Positions 24,958 through 36,599 of a stretch of DNA of 64,000 nucleotides are shown here, in pieces; positions within the stretch are counted from its first letter, which is position 1; every line of letters starts with the position of its first letter. The translations under genes were made by a program, and so were the position numbers. Under the pieces are notes generated by a model, which did not search any database, had not been told where the DNA came from, and saw only the letters and a list, made by a program, of their open reading frames with translations. This stretch comes from Labia minor (taxonomy: Eukaryota > Arthropoda > Insecta > Dermaptera > Spongiphoridae). The stretch is taken from assembly GCA_963082975.1 (NCBI GenBank), contig OY720346.1:41505787-41569786 (forward strand), read 5' to 3'.

Positions 24958-25639
24958 TAGAACAAGAGTGTGTGTGCACGTCGTTGCGTCTTTCTTAACA
25001 GCATTAATATTTGAATCAAAATTAGAGAAATTAATTTATAATTCCAATTTAACTTTAAATGATTGACAGTTTTATACTTATTTTTTTTATTAAAAATTAA
25101 TTTCTTTAATTTTGATTCACCTATTAATGCTATTGAGAAAGAAACTGCTCTAGACTTGCTTTCTTTTTTCATTCACGGTATATACAATAAATTATTTTTA
25201 TTTTTCAATTTTTATTAATTAAAATTTTTTAATTTTTTTTTTTTTAATTTTAATTTTATTAATTAAAAAAAAAATTTAGTTAAAATAAATTTTACCTGTA
25301 TTCATATTTAATAAATATTTCCTCATAGAAAAGTTTAAATTTACAATAATTTAGTATTTTTCAAGTTTTTTATTTAGAATTTATACTTATGAAAAAGATT
25401 CAAGTGAATTAAAAGAGGATTTGCTCTTCTCAAAACTTCATCTTTTCAAAAGATGACGTGAAATCTTTAAGAAAATCCTGTTTAAAAAAATAGATAATAG
25501 TAATTTAAAAATTATTTTTCTGAATTTTTAATTAATATTTGTTTTTAAATATCTTAATCTATCTATTTTATATAATTGTCTATACTTTTCAAATTTATAT
25601 TATTATATTATTATAATTGTATGAATCACAGAAATTATA

Positions 25640-25960
25640 GTATTTAGAGCTAATATCTCTATTGATGTGGCTGTTTGATACTCGAAAGTTCTTGGTCGCA
25701 GAAGCAAGCCAGATTTCTCCAAATGTTCCTATCCTGAGCCACATCCATCCAACTCCTACCTTCTCCCATCTCTTTCACCTCCCTTCCTACATTGTCCACC
25801 CACTGCGACCTTGGTCTTCAAAACCGGACGTTTCCCAATCGGTTTCCCTACCAATATATTTTTCGCCATTCTTTCCTCTCCCATTCTAGTCCCGTGGCCT
25901 GCCCATCGCAGCCTTATCAATTTATAACCTTAACTATGCCTGGATATGCATAGAGATCAT
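25640..25960 (-). mobile_element. LINE reverse-transcriptase C-terminal fragment
   Basis: Antisense to the plus strand and colinear with 35830-36080. Shared segments include AAGTTCTTGGTCGCAGAAGC and TTCCAATCGGTTTCCC-like blocks. Translated on the minus strand it gives a GRPIGKRP-like basic stretch and an AAATKNF-like end. These correspond to the C-terminal tail of a non-LTR retrotransposon RT. Unlike the other two copies, it is not joined to a Helitron-type end. It is a non-functional fragment. Confidence 0.65.
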
Positions 25961-28605
25961 GCAATTAGAATTAATATAAAATGTTTATATTACAAAGTTA
26001 CGAGTGATTACTGATTTATTGATTAATTCACATTTAGATAATCTTTTCATAAAAAGAAAAAAATAAATGTTAAGAAATGATTATAACTAAAATTTAATTA
26101 AAAAATAAATTAATTAAAATTTTTAGAAAAAATATGAGAAAATATAACTTTATATATGTATATATAGGTATATATATAATTATATATATTAGGTGAAATT
26201 TTATCCTTCCTTTTCTTTTGTTTATTATTAATCGTTTTAATGGATAAGAGTTCTTTTCAATTTTTGAAAATTAAATGGCAAAAAGATTATGAATAATAAA
26301 TTAAAAGAGTGGAAATTGCAATATCATCGATTTCAATATTTCCATATTTTTTAAATACTTCATAATTCCAAGTGAAAAATGAAAGAATAATTAAAGAGGC
26401 TCATTTGATTATTAGTATTTTTTTGACAAAAAAAAAAGAAAAAAATATTTTCTAGCTATTTTTCTTATTAACGCTTCAATATTAAACAATAGTCGATGAA
26501 TATTGGCTATAAAATAAAATCCCTCACGCATCCGTTGATGATATAATTTAAGTTAATGGAATACCAGAATAGGAATATTGTTTGTAATTTTAATCTCTGG
26601 CTACAAATCACAATCCATATTGACTAGACTTCATTTCATTTCTCTAAATAATAACTAAGCAATAAATAAAGAGAAACATACCAAGAAAGACTAAATTTTT
26701 TTTAATATAAAAATGTCTTACATTACATTTATCCAGCTACTACATTTTGAATTCATTTTTTATCCAACTAATTAATTGATAAAGTCATTTTTATTATAAA
26801 ATACATTAATTAATTGAAAGGTTAATCAATTTATATACTGACAATGAGTGAATATGATACAAAAAAAGTAGTATTGTTTATAATAATAGGAAAATATTTT
26901 AAATATATGTACCATATATATATATTATTATTATACTATTTTAATAAATATTTTAAAAATTTAATTATTCTGTAGAATACTTTTATACAAAGAAAATTAA
27001 AAATTAATTTAAATTGTCATATTTTACAAAAACAATTTCTATATTGAATGACAATAATATTAATAATAATAAAATATTTTATTACTTAATTTATTAAGAA
27101 TTTTGATTATAACTTTATGATTATGTATTTATTATAAAAAATCTATAATTAATTTATGAAACAAATTCTAAAAATTATTTTTATTTAATTTCCTACTCAT
27201 AGAAGGTAAAATATAGGACTTCCAAGTAGATCTGGTTTTCATCTTTCAAAAGATATAAATAACTATCAACTAGAAATCTAGAATATCACAAATTTTAATT
27301 AGCAATACTATTCGAATATTATAATATATAATTCGAATTTAAATCTAATCATCTGTTAAGATAAATTGGTAATTTATGTACATCTAATTTTTACTACTAC
27401 AGAATTATTATAAATTAATTTGAAAGTATTGAAAAGATTTATTTAAAAAAAAAATAAAATAAATGAATTAATCAAATAATAATATATTCCATGTTACTCG
27501 ACGAAATCAAAGTTATTTATATGTTTCTCATGTCTTTATGAATGTTTATTTGGTAGCAAACAATTCAGACAATCTGATTTGACAATACACCACCAACAAC
27601 AAACATTATTTATAATTCTGTGGTATGGGATAAAGAGAAAAAACTCCAAATTCCTACGGTAGTAACTTAGTAATAATTGGATTTTCTCTATTTTGCTAGT
27701 TACTCCATATCTAGTTGTTGCTCTTGTTTGTTTAATAACAACTCTAAGAAGCGAGAGAGCATAGTACTCTTGGTCCTGAATAATAATCATAACAAGTATA
27801 TAGACACCTTGGGATAAAGACGAGACTAATTTCGTATGACTATGTGCACCTGTTTTAATTAGACTCACTCATATATATATATATATATTCAGACTCAAAA
27901 GAAAAGTTTTCTGTATGGAAAATCTTTGTTGTTTTTGTTTGTTCTTGTTGTTTCTCTTTATACTAAAAGCAGGTCAAAATTTTATGTTACTTTAATTAAA
28001 CATAGAATAATAATAATAATAATAATAGTGATAATAAAAAAAACTTTATCCTCAAGTCAAATTTTTCAGTTTTATAAAAATAGAGAGATTTTTTTTTTTA
28101 AGACTGTACTTTCTTTTCACAAAATAATACTACTGATAATTTAATTATAATGAAAGTTTAATGGTATTAATGAACATTGTATGGATATAAATAAAAAAAA
28201 TAAACTTGTTTGTTTATTTATTTCATTCTTATATTGCTCCTCTCTTTTAAGTACTAGAGAGCTGGATTAGTCAGTCTTAATTCGACACAAGTTCCCATGT
28301 ACACAAAGTATTATTATATAAATAACCTCTCTAAGGATTAAACTTGTAAATTTTCGAATGATATACATTTTTACGAATACTTTTTTTTTTTTTTTTTAAA
28401 AAAAAAAGTTTTCCAGTAAATGAAATCAAATCCCCATCCATTATTTTTTTTTTCATTATTTTAATATAGAAATTTTAAGAAATCGATATTACATGAATTT
28501 TTGTAATTAATCTCATATATTGAAATCAATTACATATTACTTATATATGAAAATACTTACAATTAGTTAAAGAAACTAGATATTTTTAATGATTTCTGTT
28601 AGTCA
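25961..28605. other. AT-rich spacer
   Basis: No gene recognised. It contains an (AAT)n tract at about 28006-28027 and a run of about 18 T followed by 10 A at 28380-28408. A 110-codon minus-strand frame at 27536-27868 has more mixed codon use than most here, but shows no motif that I recognise. Confidence 0.5.
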
Positions 28606-30276
28606 TTTTTACCGACCGACGAAAGTAAGAGAGGTATTGTTTTCACACCAAATTTCACATGTGGAGATTTTTACATATCTCCACAAATCATGCATATTCT
28701 TAACAGAAAAAAAGTATTTTTAGCATGATGTCTGTCCGTCCGTCCGTCCGTCCGTCTGTCCGTCCGTCCGTATAGATGTGTACAGCCTGAACGGCTCAAC
28801 GGATTTTGAGGAAGTGGTAGTGGTACGATAGGAAGGTAAGGTTTATTTTCGCACCAAATTTCACATAAGGAGATTTTTTACATATCACCACGAATTATGC
28901 ACTTTGTATTGGTGTTATTCTCGAGAAAAATCATTTTTATTAGTTTTTTTCTTATTTTAAAATTATATGACGTCATCCAGCCATTCATGACGTCAGCGCC
29001 TGGTTTTACATATATATTATAAATAAAATAAAATTAAAAATATGTATGTATATAATGTTATATGCCTATCTGTTTTTTATTACATTAATAGATGTATCCG
29101 CTTGATACATCGACTATAGAGGCTTGTAAGACCTAAAAAATAATAGAAAGCTATTGTTCCTGAAAATTGAAAGTGGGAGGAAATGGAAGGGGATGAATCC
29201 TTAATATATATCAATTTTGCTCGAAGGCTAAAAAGAGGAATTAATAAAATTACGATAGCAACCTCTTCACTTCTATCGCACCTGGAAATTTAAATGGACT
29301 GTATTAAAGGTCGAATGTTTAATATATTAGGGATTTGGAATTGAAAAAAGATCGCTAAAGAAAACTCTATAATCAACTTTTACAATATTTAATTAAATTA
29401 AAATTAGGTTCAATTAAAAACGGATTAATTATATTTAGGGTCACCTAAATATTTTTATATATCAACTTAAATCTAAATTTTAAATCTAAAATTAATATAG
29501 TTCAAAGTGTTCATAAGTGCACTTATCTGACCACCGGGAATTGAATTAAATGGGGGTTTACGCTGCCGTTCGCTGCCTGGATGTCTTCTCTGCTGGTTTC
29601 GCAATTGATCCAACGATCAATTGGCTTTGGACCCTCCTCGAGTTTCCAACGGGATGAATGGACCAGCACGGATCCAAAGGTAGAGATGATCCCCTCAGGA
29701 ATCACTGGGTTTGCCCCCTCGGAACAAACTCTGGAGCACAGGACCGGCGGCTGCAATCTGTAGCCTCGTCGACGACCCCAAAAGCACCGCGTTCGAGTTG
29801 TAAATTCGAACGGGTCGAATAAGGCGTCGGTGGGCCAAGGCGCCCCAGTAAGCAGTGGACGAGCAGATAAAAACAACAGGCAGCAGCGACAGACAAAGGC
29901 AATGGCACTCGGGCGACAGGTACAACAGCAGCGGGGCTTCAGAGAGCTCGGCCTGTCTTTTTATATGTAGATAGTAAGGGAGGGGGGTGGTCAACCTCAT
30001 GAATTTATGACAATAACAATTAAATATTTAAAACTATAAATGAAATTAACTTAAAAATATTAAACTACATTATATAATTAATTAACACTAATATTTATAA
30101 ATATTAACTTAATTATTATTTAAACTTAGTCAGAGGGCGGGAATTCAAATTTATTTGAATTCAGGTTCCATGCGGAAACAATAGATATATTAAAATTATT
30201 TGAAATTGTTTCTGTAGCTGGAAATTAATTTATTTCAAACCGTCGGTCGGTTCTGACCTGGCCACTGGTCAACTTA
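28606..30276 (-). mobile_element. Family-1 element, copy H, split by a 1.1-kb insertion
   Basis: A minus-orientation member whose two parts (28606-29093 and 30180-30276) join perfectly into the consensus once the intervening 1,086 bp are ignored. It also has an internal deletion near 28811 that removes the GATGAAATTTGGTATATTT region. The interruption lies in the ATTAATAGATATATT block. The copy therefore predates the insertion. Confidence 0.8.
29094..30179. mobile_element. GC-rich inserted element with 7-bp target duplication
   Basis: Flanked by AATAGAT at 29087-29093 and 30180-30186. The ends are imperfect inverted repeats, GTATCCGCTTGATAC against GTTTCCGCATGGAAC (11 of 15). The right end also holds the palindrome GAATTCAAAT/ATTTGAATTC. 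The interior (29530-30000) is strikingly GC-rich with overlapping frames on both strands: 117 codons minus at 29523-29876, 101 minus at 29695-30000 and 60 plus at 29581-29763. None matches a family I know. A TATAAAAAG lies on the minus strand at about 29957-29965. The superfamily is unknown. Confidence 0.6.
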
Positions 30277-31149
30277 TTTAAATTAATACCTTTGCTAAGG
30301 ACTGTTAGATAGATATCTATTATTATTATCTGATTAAGATTATAAAATACAATATTGTAATATAATAATAAAATTCTATACTTACAGGTTTAAAACCTTA
30401 TTGAATAAAAATATGTATAACTATAATTAAATATTAGAAAATGTCGTAATAGTATAATATTATTATTTTGGTCGTGAAATAGAATAACTGGTTGAGTCAA
30501 AAGTTTTAATGACATTTCTTTAACATTATTCATTTATTAAATTTGTCTCTGTTTAGTGCCCTCTCTTGATTATTTGACACAATCGATTTTATCAATGAAT
30601 ATAATTAAGTGTGCCAATTGTCTAAACCAGGCTAGTGGTCCAAATCTGTTCTAACTTAACTAGTAATTTACTAATATTGCGATATTAGAATTAAATAAAT
30701 AAATATTATTTATTTTATACATTACTTATATAGAAATAATTTAATTTAAAGAATCGAAATGTTTTTAATAATTATGAAAATAATCAAGCAATAGATAAAT
30801 ATAGAGTAATTTAATTTATTAAAAAAAAATTCTCTTAATTTAGAAAAAATTACAAATTAATAAAAAATAAAATAAAATAATATATAAAACAATTTATCCT
30901 GTATTTTTGTCAGTGTTTTAAGCTTTTTAATCGTAATTAAAGAATTAAATTTAACTAGGCCTAATTTGTTAAAATTTCCCCCAATTTTTAATAATAATGA
31001 TGGCTCATTGAATAAGAAGGAAGGAACTACAAAATAATCAATTCAAAGATTCAATTGGAATAAACGAGGCTTGAGGTGATTGAATAATTATAGTAATTTC
31101 TAATGTGAAATGGGTTTTCTGTAGAAGTTAAAGAAAAAGTAAGAGAAAG

Positions 31150-31262
31150 AAAGAGAGAGAGAGGTTATACTCGTGGTTGGCCATTAGCGCACAAGGCGTG
31201 GCACACAACCGCGAATGTTTTAACGCTAGTTTATCGTGCAATTAGCCCTTCGCCCTTTCTCT
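31150..31262. other. Candidate conserved non-coding element
   Basis: A compact block of balanced composition in AT-rich surroundings. It carries GGTTGGCCATTAGCGCAC and GTGCAATTAGCCC. CCATTAG and CAATTAG match the ATTA core bound by homeodomain proteins. It has no open frame, no repeat copy and no transposon ends. A regulatory role is inferred only from composition and motif content. Confidence 0.3.
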
Positions 31263-31684
31263 CTTACCACTTCTAAACGTTCTAGAAAAGTGATTTACAG
31301 AAAAAGAGAAACAGAGTCGCTTTTGTTATTGAAATAAGGATGAAAAATTGACAAAAAAAGGCCTTATTCTAGATATTTTATTATTTTTTCCCTCAAAATT
31401 AAATAAAACTTATATATGATGATTGTTATTATTAATATTATAAACGTCCATTGTATTTTTCCCAAATGAATTTTTTTTTTTAAATAAAATGTTTATTATA
31501 TTAAATTTAAATAAGTATGTCATGTTTATAATCGATGATATTATTATTACACGATTAAATTAAATTTATTTTCTTTAAAAATATTATCCACCCACTAAGC
31601 AATTGGTTCAGCTGACTTTAGTTTGTATTTAAATTTAAAATATATTTTTTAAAAAATCTAAAATCTAAATATTAGATAAATAAA

Positions 31685-31760
31685 AAACTCTTAAGTGGTT
31701 AGCACGTCAATCTGCCACAATGAAGACTCGAGTTCGGGCAAAGGGATTTTCAATAATTAA
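31685..31760 (+). mobile_element. tRNA-like fragment (SINE head or tRNA relic)
   Basis: AAGTGGTTAGCACG (31693-31706) resembles a tRNA A-box, and CTCGAGTTCGGGC (31728-31740) resembles a B-box, at roughly tRNA-like spacing. No cloverleaf acceptor stem closes, and the downstream sequence is AT-rich. It is more likely a truncated SINE than a functional tRNA gene. Confidence 0.45.
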
Positions 31761-32329
31761 TAATTTATTTTTAAAGCTCTGCGTTATCTTCAGAGTTTAT
31801 CCGCAAATAATAATAAGATAGATAAAGATATGAGGAATTTATATTGAAAAAGTATGAATAATAAATAATTGATATTATATTTTAGTGCTCTATTAAATAT
31901 TTACTATAAATATATATATTTATTATACAATATTTATAATAGTTTCTCATATATAAATATTCTTTTTAAAGAAATTATGATAAAGTTTTAATATTTTTTT
32001 TTTGTTTAATATTCAAATCAAATTTTCTAATTTCCTAAAACTTTCTATTCCACACCATATAGCATAGATATTAATTTTTTCAATCTTATATGATTTCACT
32101 CAGTTTTAATTTACAATAAAAGTAAAAGAAAAAAGAGAAATGAAAAAAATCCTAATCTATATTTGAATTAAAATTTTGATTAGAGAATCTACATAAATAA
32201 AAAAAAAAGAATGAAATAAAAATCATAGATCATCCTCGATGGCAAAATCAATTTTGACTAAGTGATTTCTTTTTCTACCACCTCTCCGCTGGCTGACAGA
32301 CAGATATACCTACAAACTTTTCAGATGGT

Positions 32330-32450
32330 GCTGCATACACATCAAAGCACGAGTGGAAATTTAATAAGCCGAATAAATTGCAATTGCCAGGACGCATTTG
32401 CCATCGCTTGTGAATAAAATCATGATTATACCATCACCCACACACAATTG
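32330..32450. other. Candidate conserved non-coding element
   Basis: A non-repetitive block with GCCAGGACGCATTTGCC, TTGCAATTGC and a TTTAATAAG/AATAAAATCATG pattern. It has no transposon ends and no open frame. The ATTA/TAAT-type and TTTAT-type motifs could be homeodomain sites. Only cross-species comparison could establish a role. Confidence 0.25.
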
Positions 32451-32741
32451 AATAGGAAAATATAAATTAAATATGCTCTCTCCTTTACTCTTTTTAAATA
32501 TTATAAATTATATATTATATTATATATCCATGGAGTATAAATTAATCAAGTTTAATTTAATTTAAGCCCTCTCTCTCTCTCTCTTTATATAAATATAAAT
32601 AAATATATATATATATATAATAGAATCAATGGTAAATCTTTTTTTCTCATTATTAATATTTATATCAAATAAATTATAATATCAATAAATGATAAGAGAG
32701 ACCAAAATATAAATTTTAAAACATTAACATAATTTAATATA

Positions 32742-33506
32742 CGGGGTAGGTCAATAAGTCAGTGACTTTTTTAAATGAAAAAATGATAAAAAATTGTTTT
32801 ATTTTTCAACGTAGTCTCCTTTGAGCTCTATACACATCGTCCAACGTGATTCCCCAATTTTTTATCCCTTCCAAAAAATAAGATTTGTCGAGGACATAGT
32901 TTTGTTTTTTGAGATGATTTCATCGTTGGAATTGTGGGACGGAGTTTGGAACTGGTACTGGGCGTAGGGTGGTGAAAGTGATCGTATAGAAACGTGTTAT
33001 ATATATAATGATTTATTATATCGTTATGCTATACATCAGATCCCTATCGGGATCGTAGAACTATTTACAAGTATTTATTTACATTTTTAAAATTGCCTGA
33101 TATTGTTATTATTCACCTAACACGCTGAGCGTTACCGCAACGCCATCTCGCGTGAATTATAACAATGGAGGTGCAGCGATGTCGGCGAATTACGGCCACT
33201 ACAGAATCAAATCTCTTTCCGCCAAGCCATTTCTTCAGGTTTGGAAACAAGAAATAGTTACTCGAGCTAAATCCGGAGAATAGGGTGGATGAGGGAGCAA
33301 TTCATATCCCATTTCATGGATTTCCATGAAAATTCACTTATTTCCATTTTCTTCTCCAATCACGAGGTAGCCTGCTATTAATGGATGTCAAACAAAAACT
33401 AAAAGACCCAGCGTGTTCAAATTTCGACAAGAATAAGCTGATGTTTGCCTGTTGACAGCGGCAGTTCAAAAAATCAAAAAGTTACGGACTTATTCACCTG
33501 CCCTTG
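32742..33506 (-). mobile_element. mariner deletion derivative carrying a solo LTR
   Basis: Flanked by TA at both ends. Terminal inverted repeats are related to CGAGGGCAGGTCAATAAGTC. On the minus strand it keeps transposase pieces: HPPYSPDLA (about 33263-33292), a KRFDSNDEI-like piece interrupted by the LTR, and RCIELKGDYVEK-like codons near the left end. The middle of the gene, including catalytic DDE positions, is missing, so it is non-autonomous. The LTR at 32933-33203 interrupts it. It belongs to a group with 39360, 56742 and 59030. Confidence 0.85.
32933..33203. mobile_element. Solo LTR
   Basis: A 271-bp insertion that starts TGTGGGACGG and ends CCACTACA (TG...CA), flanked by GAAT at 32929-32932 and 33204-33207. 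The uninterrupted site is visible in the related mariner at about 56935 (GTTGGAGTCAAATCTC). A TG/CA-ended insert of this length with a 4-bp duplication fits a solo LTR left by recombination between the LTRs of a Gypsy-type retrotransposon. No internal coding region remains. Confidence 0.75.
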
Positions 33507-34850
33507 TACAAGATTTATAAAAAAATATATTTATTTATTTTATGATTCATAATTAATTTTAATAATATTTCAGATATTTCAAATATTTTGAGTAAATTAT
33601 CCTTACTTAAATATTTTCAAGTAATTATTAAATTGTTTTCTCAACATATCAATTAGATATCTTTGACATAAATCAATAATCTATTTATCTTCAATTTTAT
33701 TTTTTTATCAATGATTTTCTGTTACCTCTGGACTTTGAAGTATGGAGATCATAACGAATTTATTTTCTTCTTTTCTTTTTTTTAACTCATTATAAATAAT
33801 CCCCGGACCATCGCCTCCCACATTCTTTTAAACGACCAAAATCTCTTCCCTTCTAATTCTTAATAATTATTATTTTAATATCTCGTAATTATTTGACAAT
33901 TATTTTTTTAATAATTTTTAAAAAAGGCCCTTAAAATGTTAACTACGAAAGGGTCATTTAATAATCATCCTTGTCCGTGAAATCCATTATTCAAGAGAAC
34001 CCTTATCATAATAAAGATGTTTCAGTCTCATTCTTATTTCTTAATCAAAATAGCAAAAATTAAAAAAAATGTAACAAAATTATAACCATTATTTAGATAA
34101 TATTAAATTGGAATTTCCTAATCCTACAATTAATTATTTTAATTATTCATCAAAAGATGTTGCATCATTTTAGAGTTTACTAATAAATTGAATGGTAGAG
34201 ATTATGAGTCCCGATAACAACAACAAGTTTTCTGTGCTTTCTGTTCATAATAATATTAATTAAACATCTATAATTTCCATGGCTTATTGAACGTACAAAT
34301 CGATTCCACTCCTGAACCTTTGTATGTCTAGGAGAGACTAGAGACTGAGTAAAGCGACAGATAACATAGAGTGTTAATTTTAGCGAGAATTATTATTATC
34401 CAACAGAAAGGAAGTTTATATACCAAATAAGCCACCACTCTATTAGGACTGGATTAATCATAATCATTTAATTATGTATCTATCTGATTATTCCAATAAT
34501 TGAACGAGGTATATTTTGTAAAATATAATATTTCTGTATATAATAATGATAGTAGCTTAAGATGCGCATAAAAAAATAATTCATTTTTTTTTAATGAAAT
34601 AGATCCTGGTTCACCGAGCCGCAGCTTGGTCGTTAAAAAAAATATTTCTTATGAAGTATGAATATTTAAGATTAAGATTATTATTGAAAATAAATAAACG
34701 ACAAAATATATGAAACAACTTCAAATAATTTAAAAGAACATAAATTTTAAAAAAATGGTCATAAAACATACAGCCTTTAAACGTACGTATTAATGAATAG
34801 AAAGACAGAAAAGTATGGCCTGTGGATATAACATAATATATATTTTGTAA
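33507..34850. other. AT-rich spacer
   Basis: No gene, no recognisable mobile element. Confidence 0.55.
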
Positions 34851-35100
34851 TTTGATTACAAAATATTATTAAAATAAATATTTTTAATTTTATTTTATTT
34901 ATAATATTTTGTATTTAAGGAAACGCTGTCCGGCGTTGCCTGTGGAAATTTCTTTTAATATTAAAATTCCTATTTTAAATTAAGTAATAACTAACAAAGA
35001 TGATTTTTCCAGAGGTTGAAACCAAAACAGATCGATTTTTCTTTACAAATATTATCTATGGTGTGATTTTCAAAAAAATCCTTTGAGCGGTTTAATATCT
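34850..35100 (+). mobile_element. Diverged family-1 relative (fragment)
   Basis: Shares the order AATATTTTTAATTTTATTTT, then a GC-richer block, then AAATTAAG-like, GATGATTTTTCC and AACCAAAACA-like segments with family-1 elements (around 22070-22200). The CCAGGCTGTGACGTCAT region is replaced by a different sequence (GGAAACGCTGTCCGGCGT). It is probably an old or different subfamily. The limits are approximate. Confidence 0.35.
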
Positions 35101-35585
35101 CAAAAATACAAATATATATAAATCTGAAATATGTTATTTTGGATTTAGCACTCCTTGGATTGTTCTTATTGTTGCTCTGGACATTAGGTTGGGTCGAGTT
35201 AAGGTTATAGAAATGAGATATACGTGGTGTGTTCAAAATGTTTTTAAATTTAAAAATAATTTTATTTTATATTGATTTTTAATATTTCTTCTGAGGGTTG
35301 TTCCTGTTTGATTTTTTTATTTAAATTATAATTAAACAAATATAGGTAGATATACTTATAAGTTATAAAATAAAATCTCCTATTTCTTATTTTAAAAATT
35401 AAAAATATGAAGAAACTTTCTACTTGATTTGAATTCAATTTAAATGTTTCATTAAAAAAAACAAAAATATATTTTCAAATTATATGTGATTAATTATAAA
35501 CAAAACAAAGAGCCACAATTTAGATTTAGAATATATATTTTTTATAGATTTTTCTCAATAAACACTCCCATCATTTTATATATTA

Positions 35586-35660
35586 CTAGCTGCTCAGAGC
35601 GCCTTCGGCGCTCTTCACACCTAGACGGGGGCTCCGCCCCCTGTACCCCCGAGTTGTACA
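35586..35660 (-). mobile_element. Helitron-type 3' terminus
   Basis: Best preserved of the three termini. On the minus strand it has a perfect stem-loop GGGGGCTCCGCCCCC (35627-35641), then the palindrome GAGCGCCTTCGGCGCTC (35597-35613), then CTAG (35586-35589) followed by T. It matches a Helitron 3' end. To the right it is joined to the same spacer and LINE tail as the terminus at 4405. Confidence 0.8.
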
Positions 35661-35821
35661 TAGTATTTGGTGGTTGAAAGTATTAAAAGGTTTTCATCCA
35701 TTTTGTTTCAATTACATTACATAAAACATTCATTTCTTTTTGTGTTCTTATTTAAAAAATATATTTTAATTTAATCACTATATTAATTATATATATTATT
35801 ATTGTATATGTTATATCTATC

Positions 35822-36590
35822 TACCTATGTGGCTCAAAGATACTCTAAAGTTCTTAGCCGCAACAACCACATTTCTCCAAGTGTCCCTATCCTGATCCCT
35901 TGTTCCATCTCTCTTACGTCCCTTCCTACGCGTCATTGGTTTTCCAAGCGGACGTTTTCCAATCGGTCTTCCCACCAATATCTTTTTCCTCTCCCATTCT
36001 AGCCACGTGCCTTGCCTATCGCAGCTTTTTCCCTTTTATAACCCTAACTATTTCTGAAGATGCAGAGAGGCCATGCAATTTCTTGTTATACAGTCTCCCT
36101 CATACCCGGTGACCTCATCTTTCTTTGGCCAATAAATGCAGGGAAGAATCCTATTCTCAAATACTCTGAATCTACTCTCATCTCCAAGGGTCATAGACCA
36201 TGCCTCCCACCCATATAATGCAACAGGCAAAATAATCTTTTTATATATTCCCTTTGATAATAATTTTGAAGAGATAAGCCTCTTTATTGCAGATAACAGG
36301 CGTTTCCCGATTGCAACCCCGATTTAAATTCTTCTCAAATATTATTATCCTTCGTGATTACATTCAATTTTTCTACATATTCAAATTCTACATTTTGTAT
36401 CTTAAGATTTTGTATGTTAATACTCTTCCTCTTTGTTACTAAATATTTTTTCTTATCACTATTAATTTCAAACCTCCATTAAATTTTCCTCGCTATCTGT
36501 AATTGCAATTGCCGAATCTCCTATTATATTTAAGTCGTCTGAGTAACCTAATATTTTACAATTGATTTCCGCATCTTATTCTTTCTTTAC
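35822..36590 (-). pseudogene. Non-LTR retrotransposon reverse-transcriptase C-terminal half, broken
   Basis: Minus-strand reading in shifting frames gives, in order: a catalytic-box-like YSDDLNIIGDS (about 36515-36545); an EINSDKKKYLVTKRK block; a NLKIQNVEFEYVEKL block; ALYGWEAWSMTL (about 36190-36230); RVFENRIL and WPKKDEVTG; then GRPIGKRPLGKP. This is the standard order from RT palm motif C to the C-terminus in LINEs with an LYGxExW block. Frameshifts and stops are frequent, so the copy is dead. The endonuclease and N-terminal RT are absent. Its 3' side is fused to a Helitron-type end. Confidence 0.8.
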
Positions 36591-36599
36591 TACCTTCAA

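Larger units (their letters stand above)
30277..32739. other. AT-rich spacer with two GC-richer islands
   Basis: No gene recognised. Islands at 31150-31260 and 32330-32450 and a tRNA-like stretch at 31690-31745 are described separately. Confidence 0.5.

Noticed and set aside
24843-25172. 109-codon minus-strand frame
   Set aside because: Its C-terminal half is a translation of the family-1 repeat end, and the rest is AT-rich spacer.
29581-29763. Plus-strand 60-codon frame in the GC-rich insertion as the coding strand
   Set aside because: Longer minus-strand frames overlap it and none has recognisable homology, so no strand can be chosen.
31685-31760. Functional tRNA gene
   Set aside because: A- and B-box-like sequences are present, but no acceptor stem or complete cloverleaf can be drawn.
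36136-36327. Plus-strand frame as a gene
   Set aside because: It is antisense to the LINE reverse transcriptase, whose minus-strand blocks (LYGWEAW, RVFENRIL) are clear.
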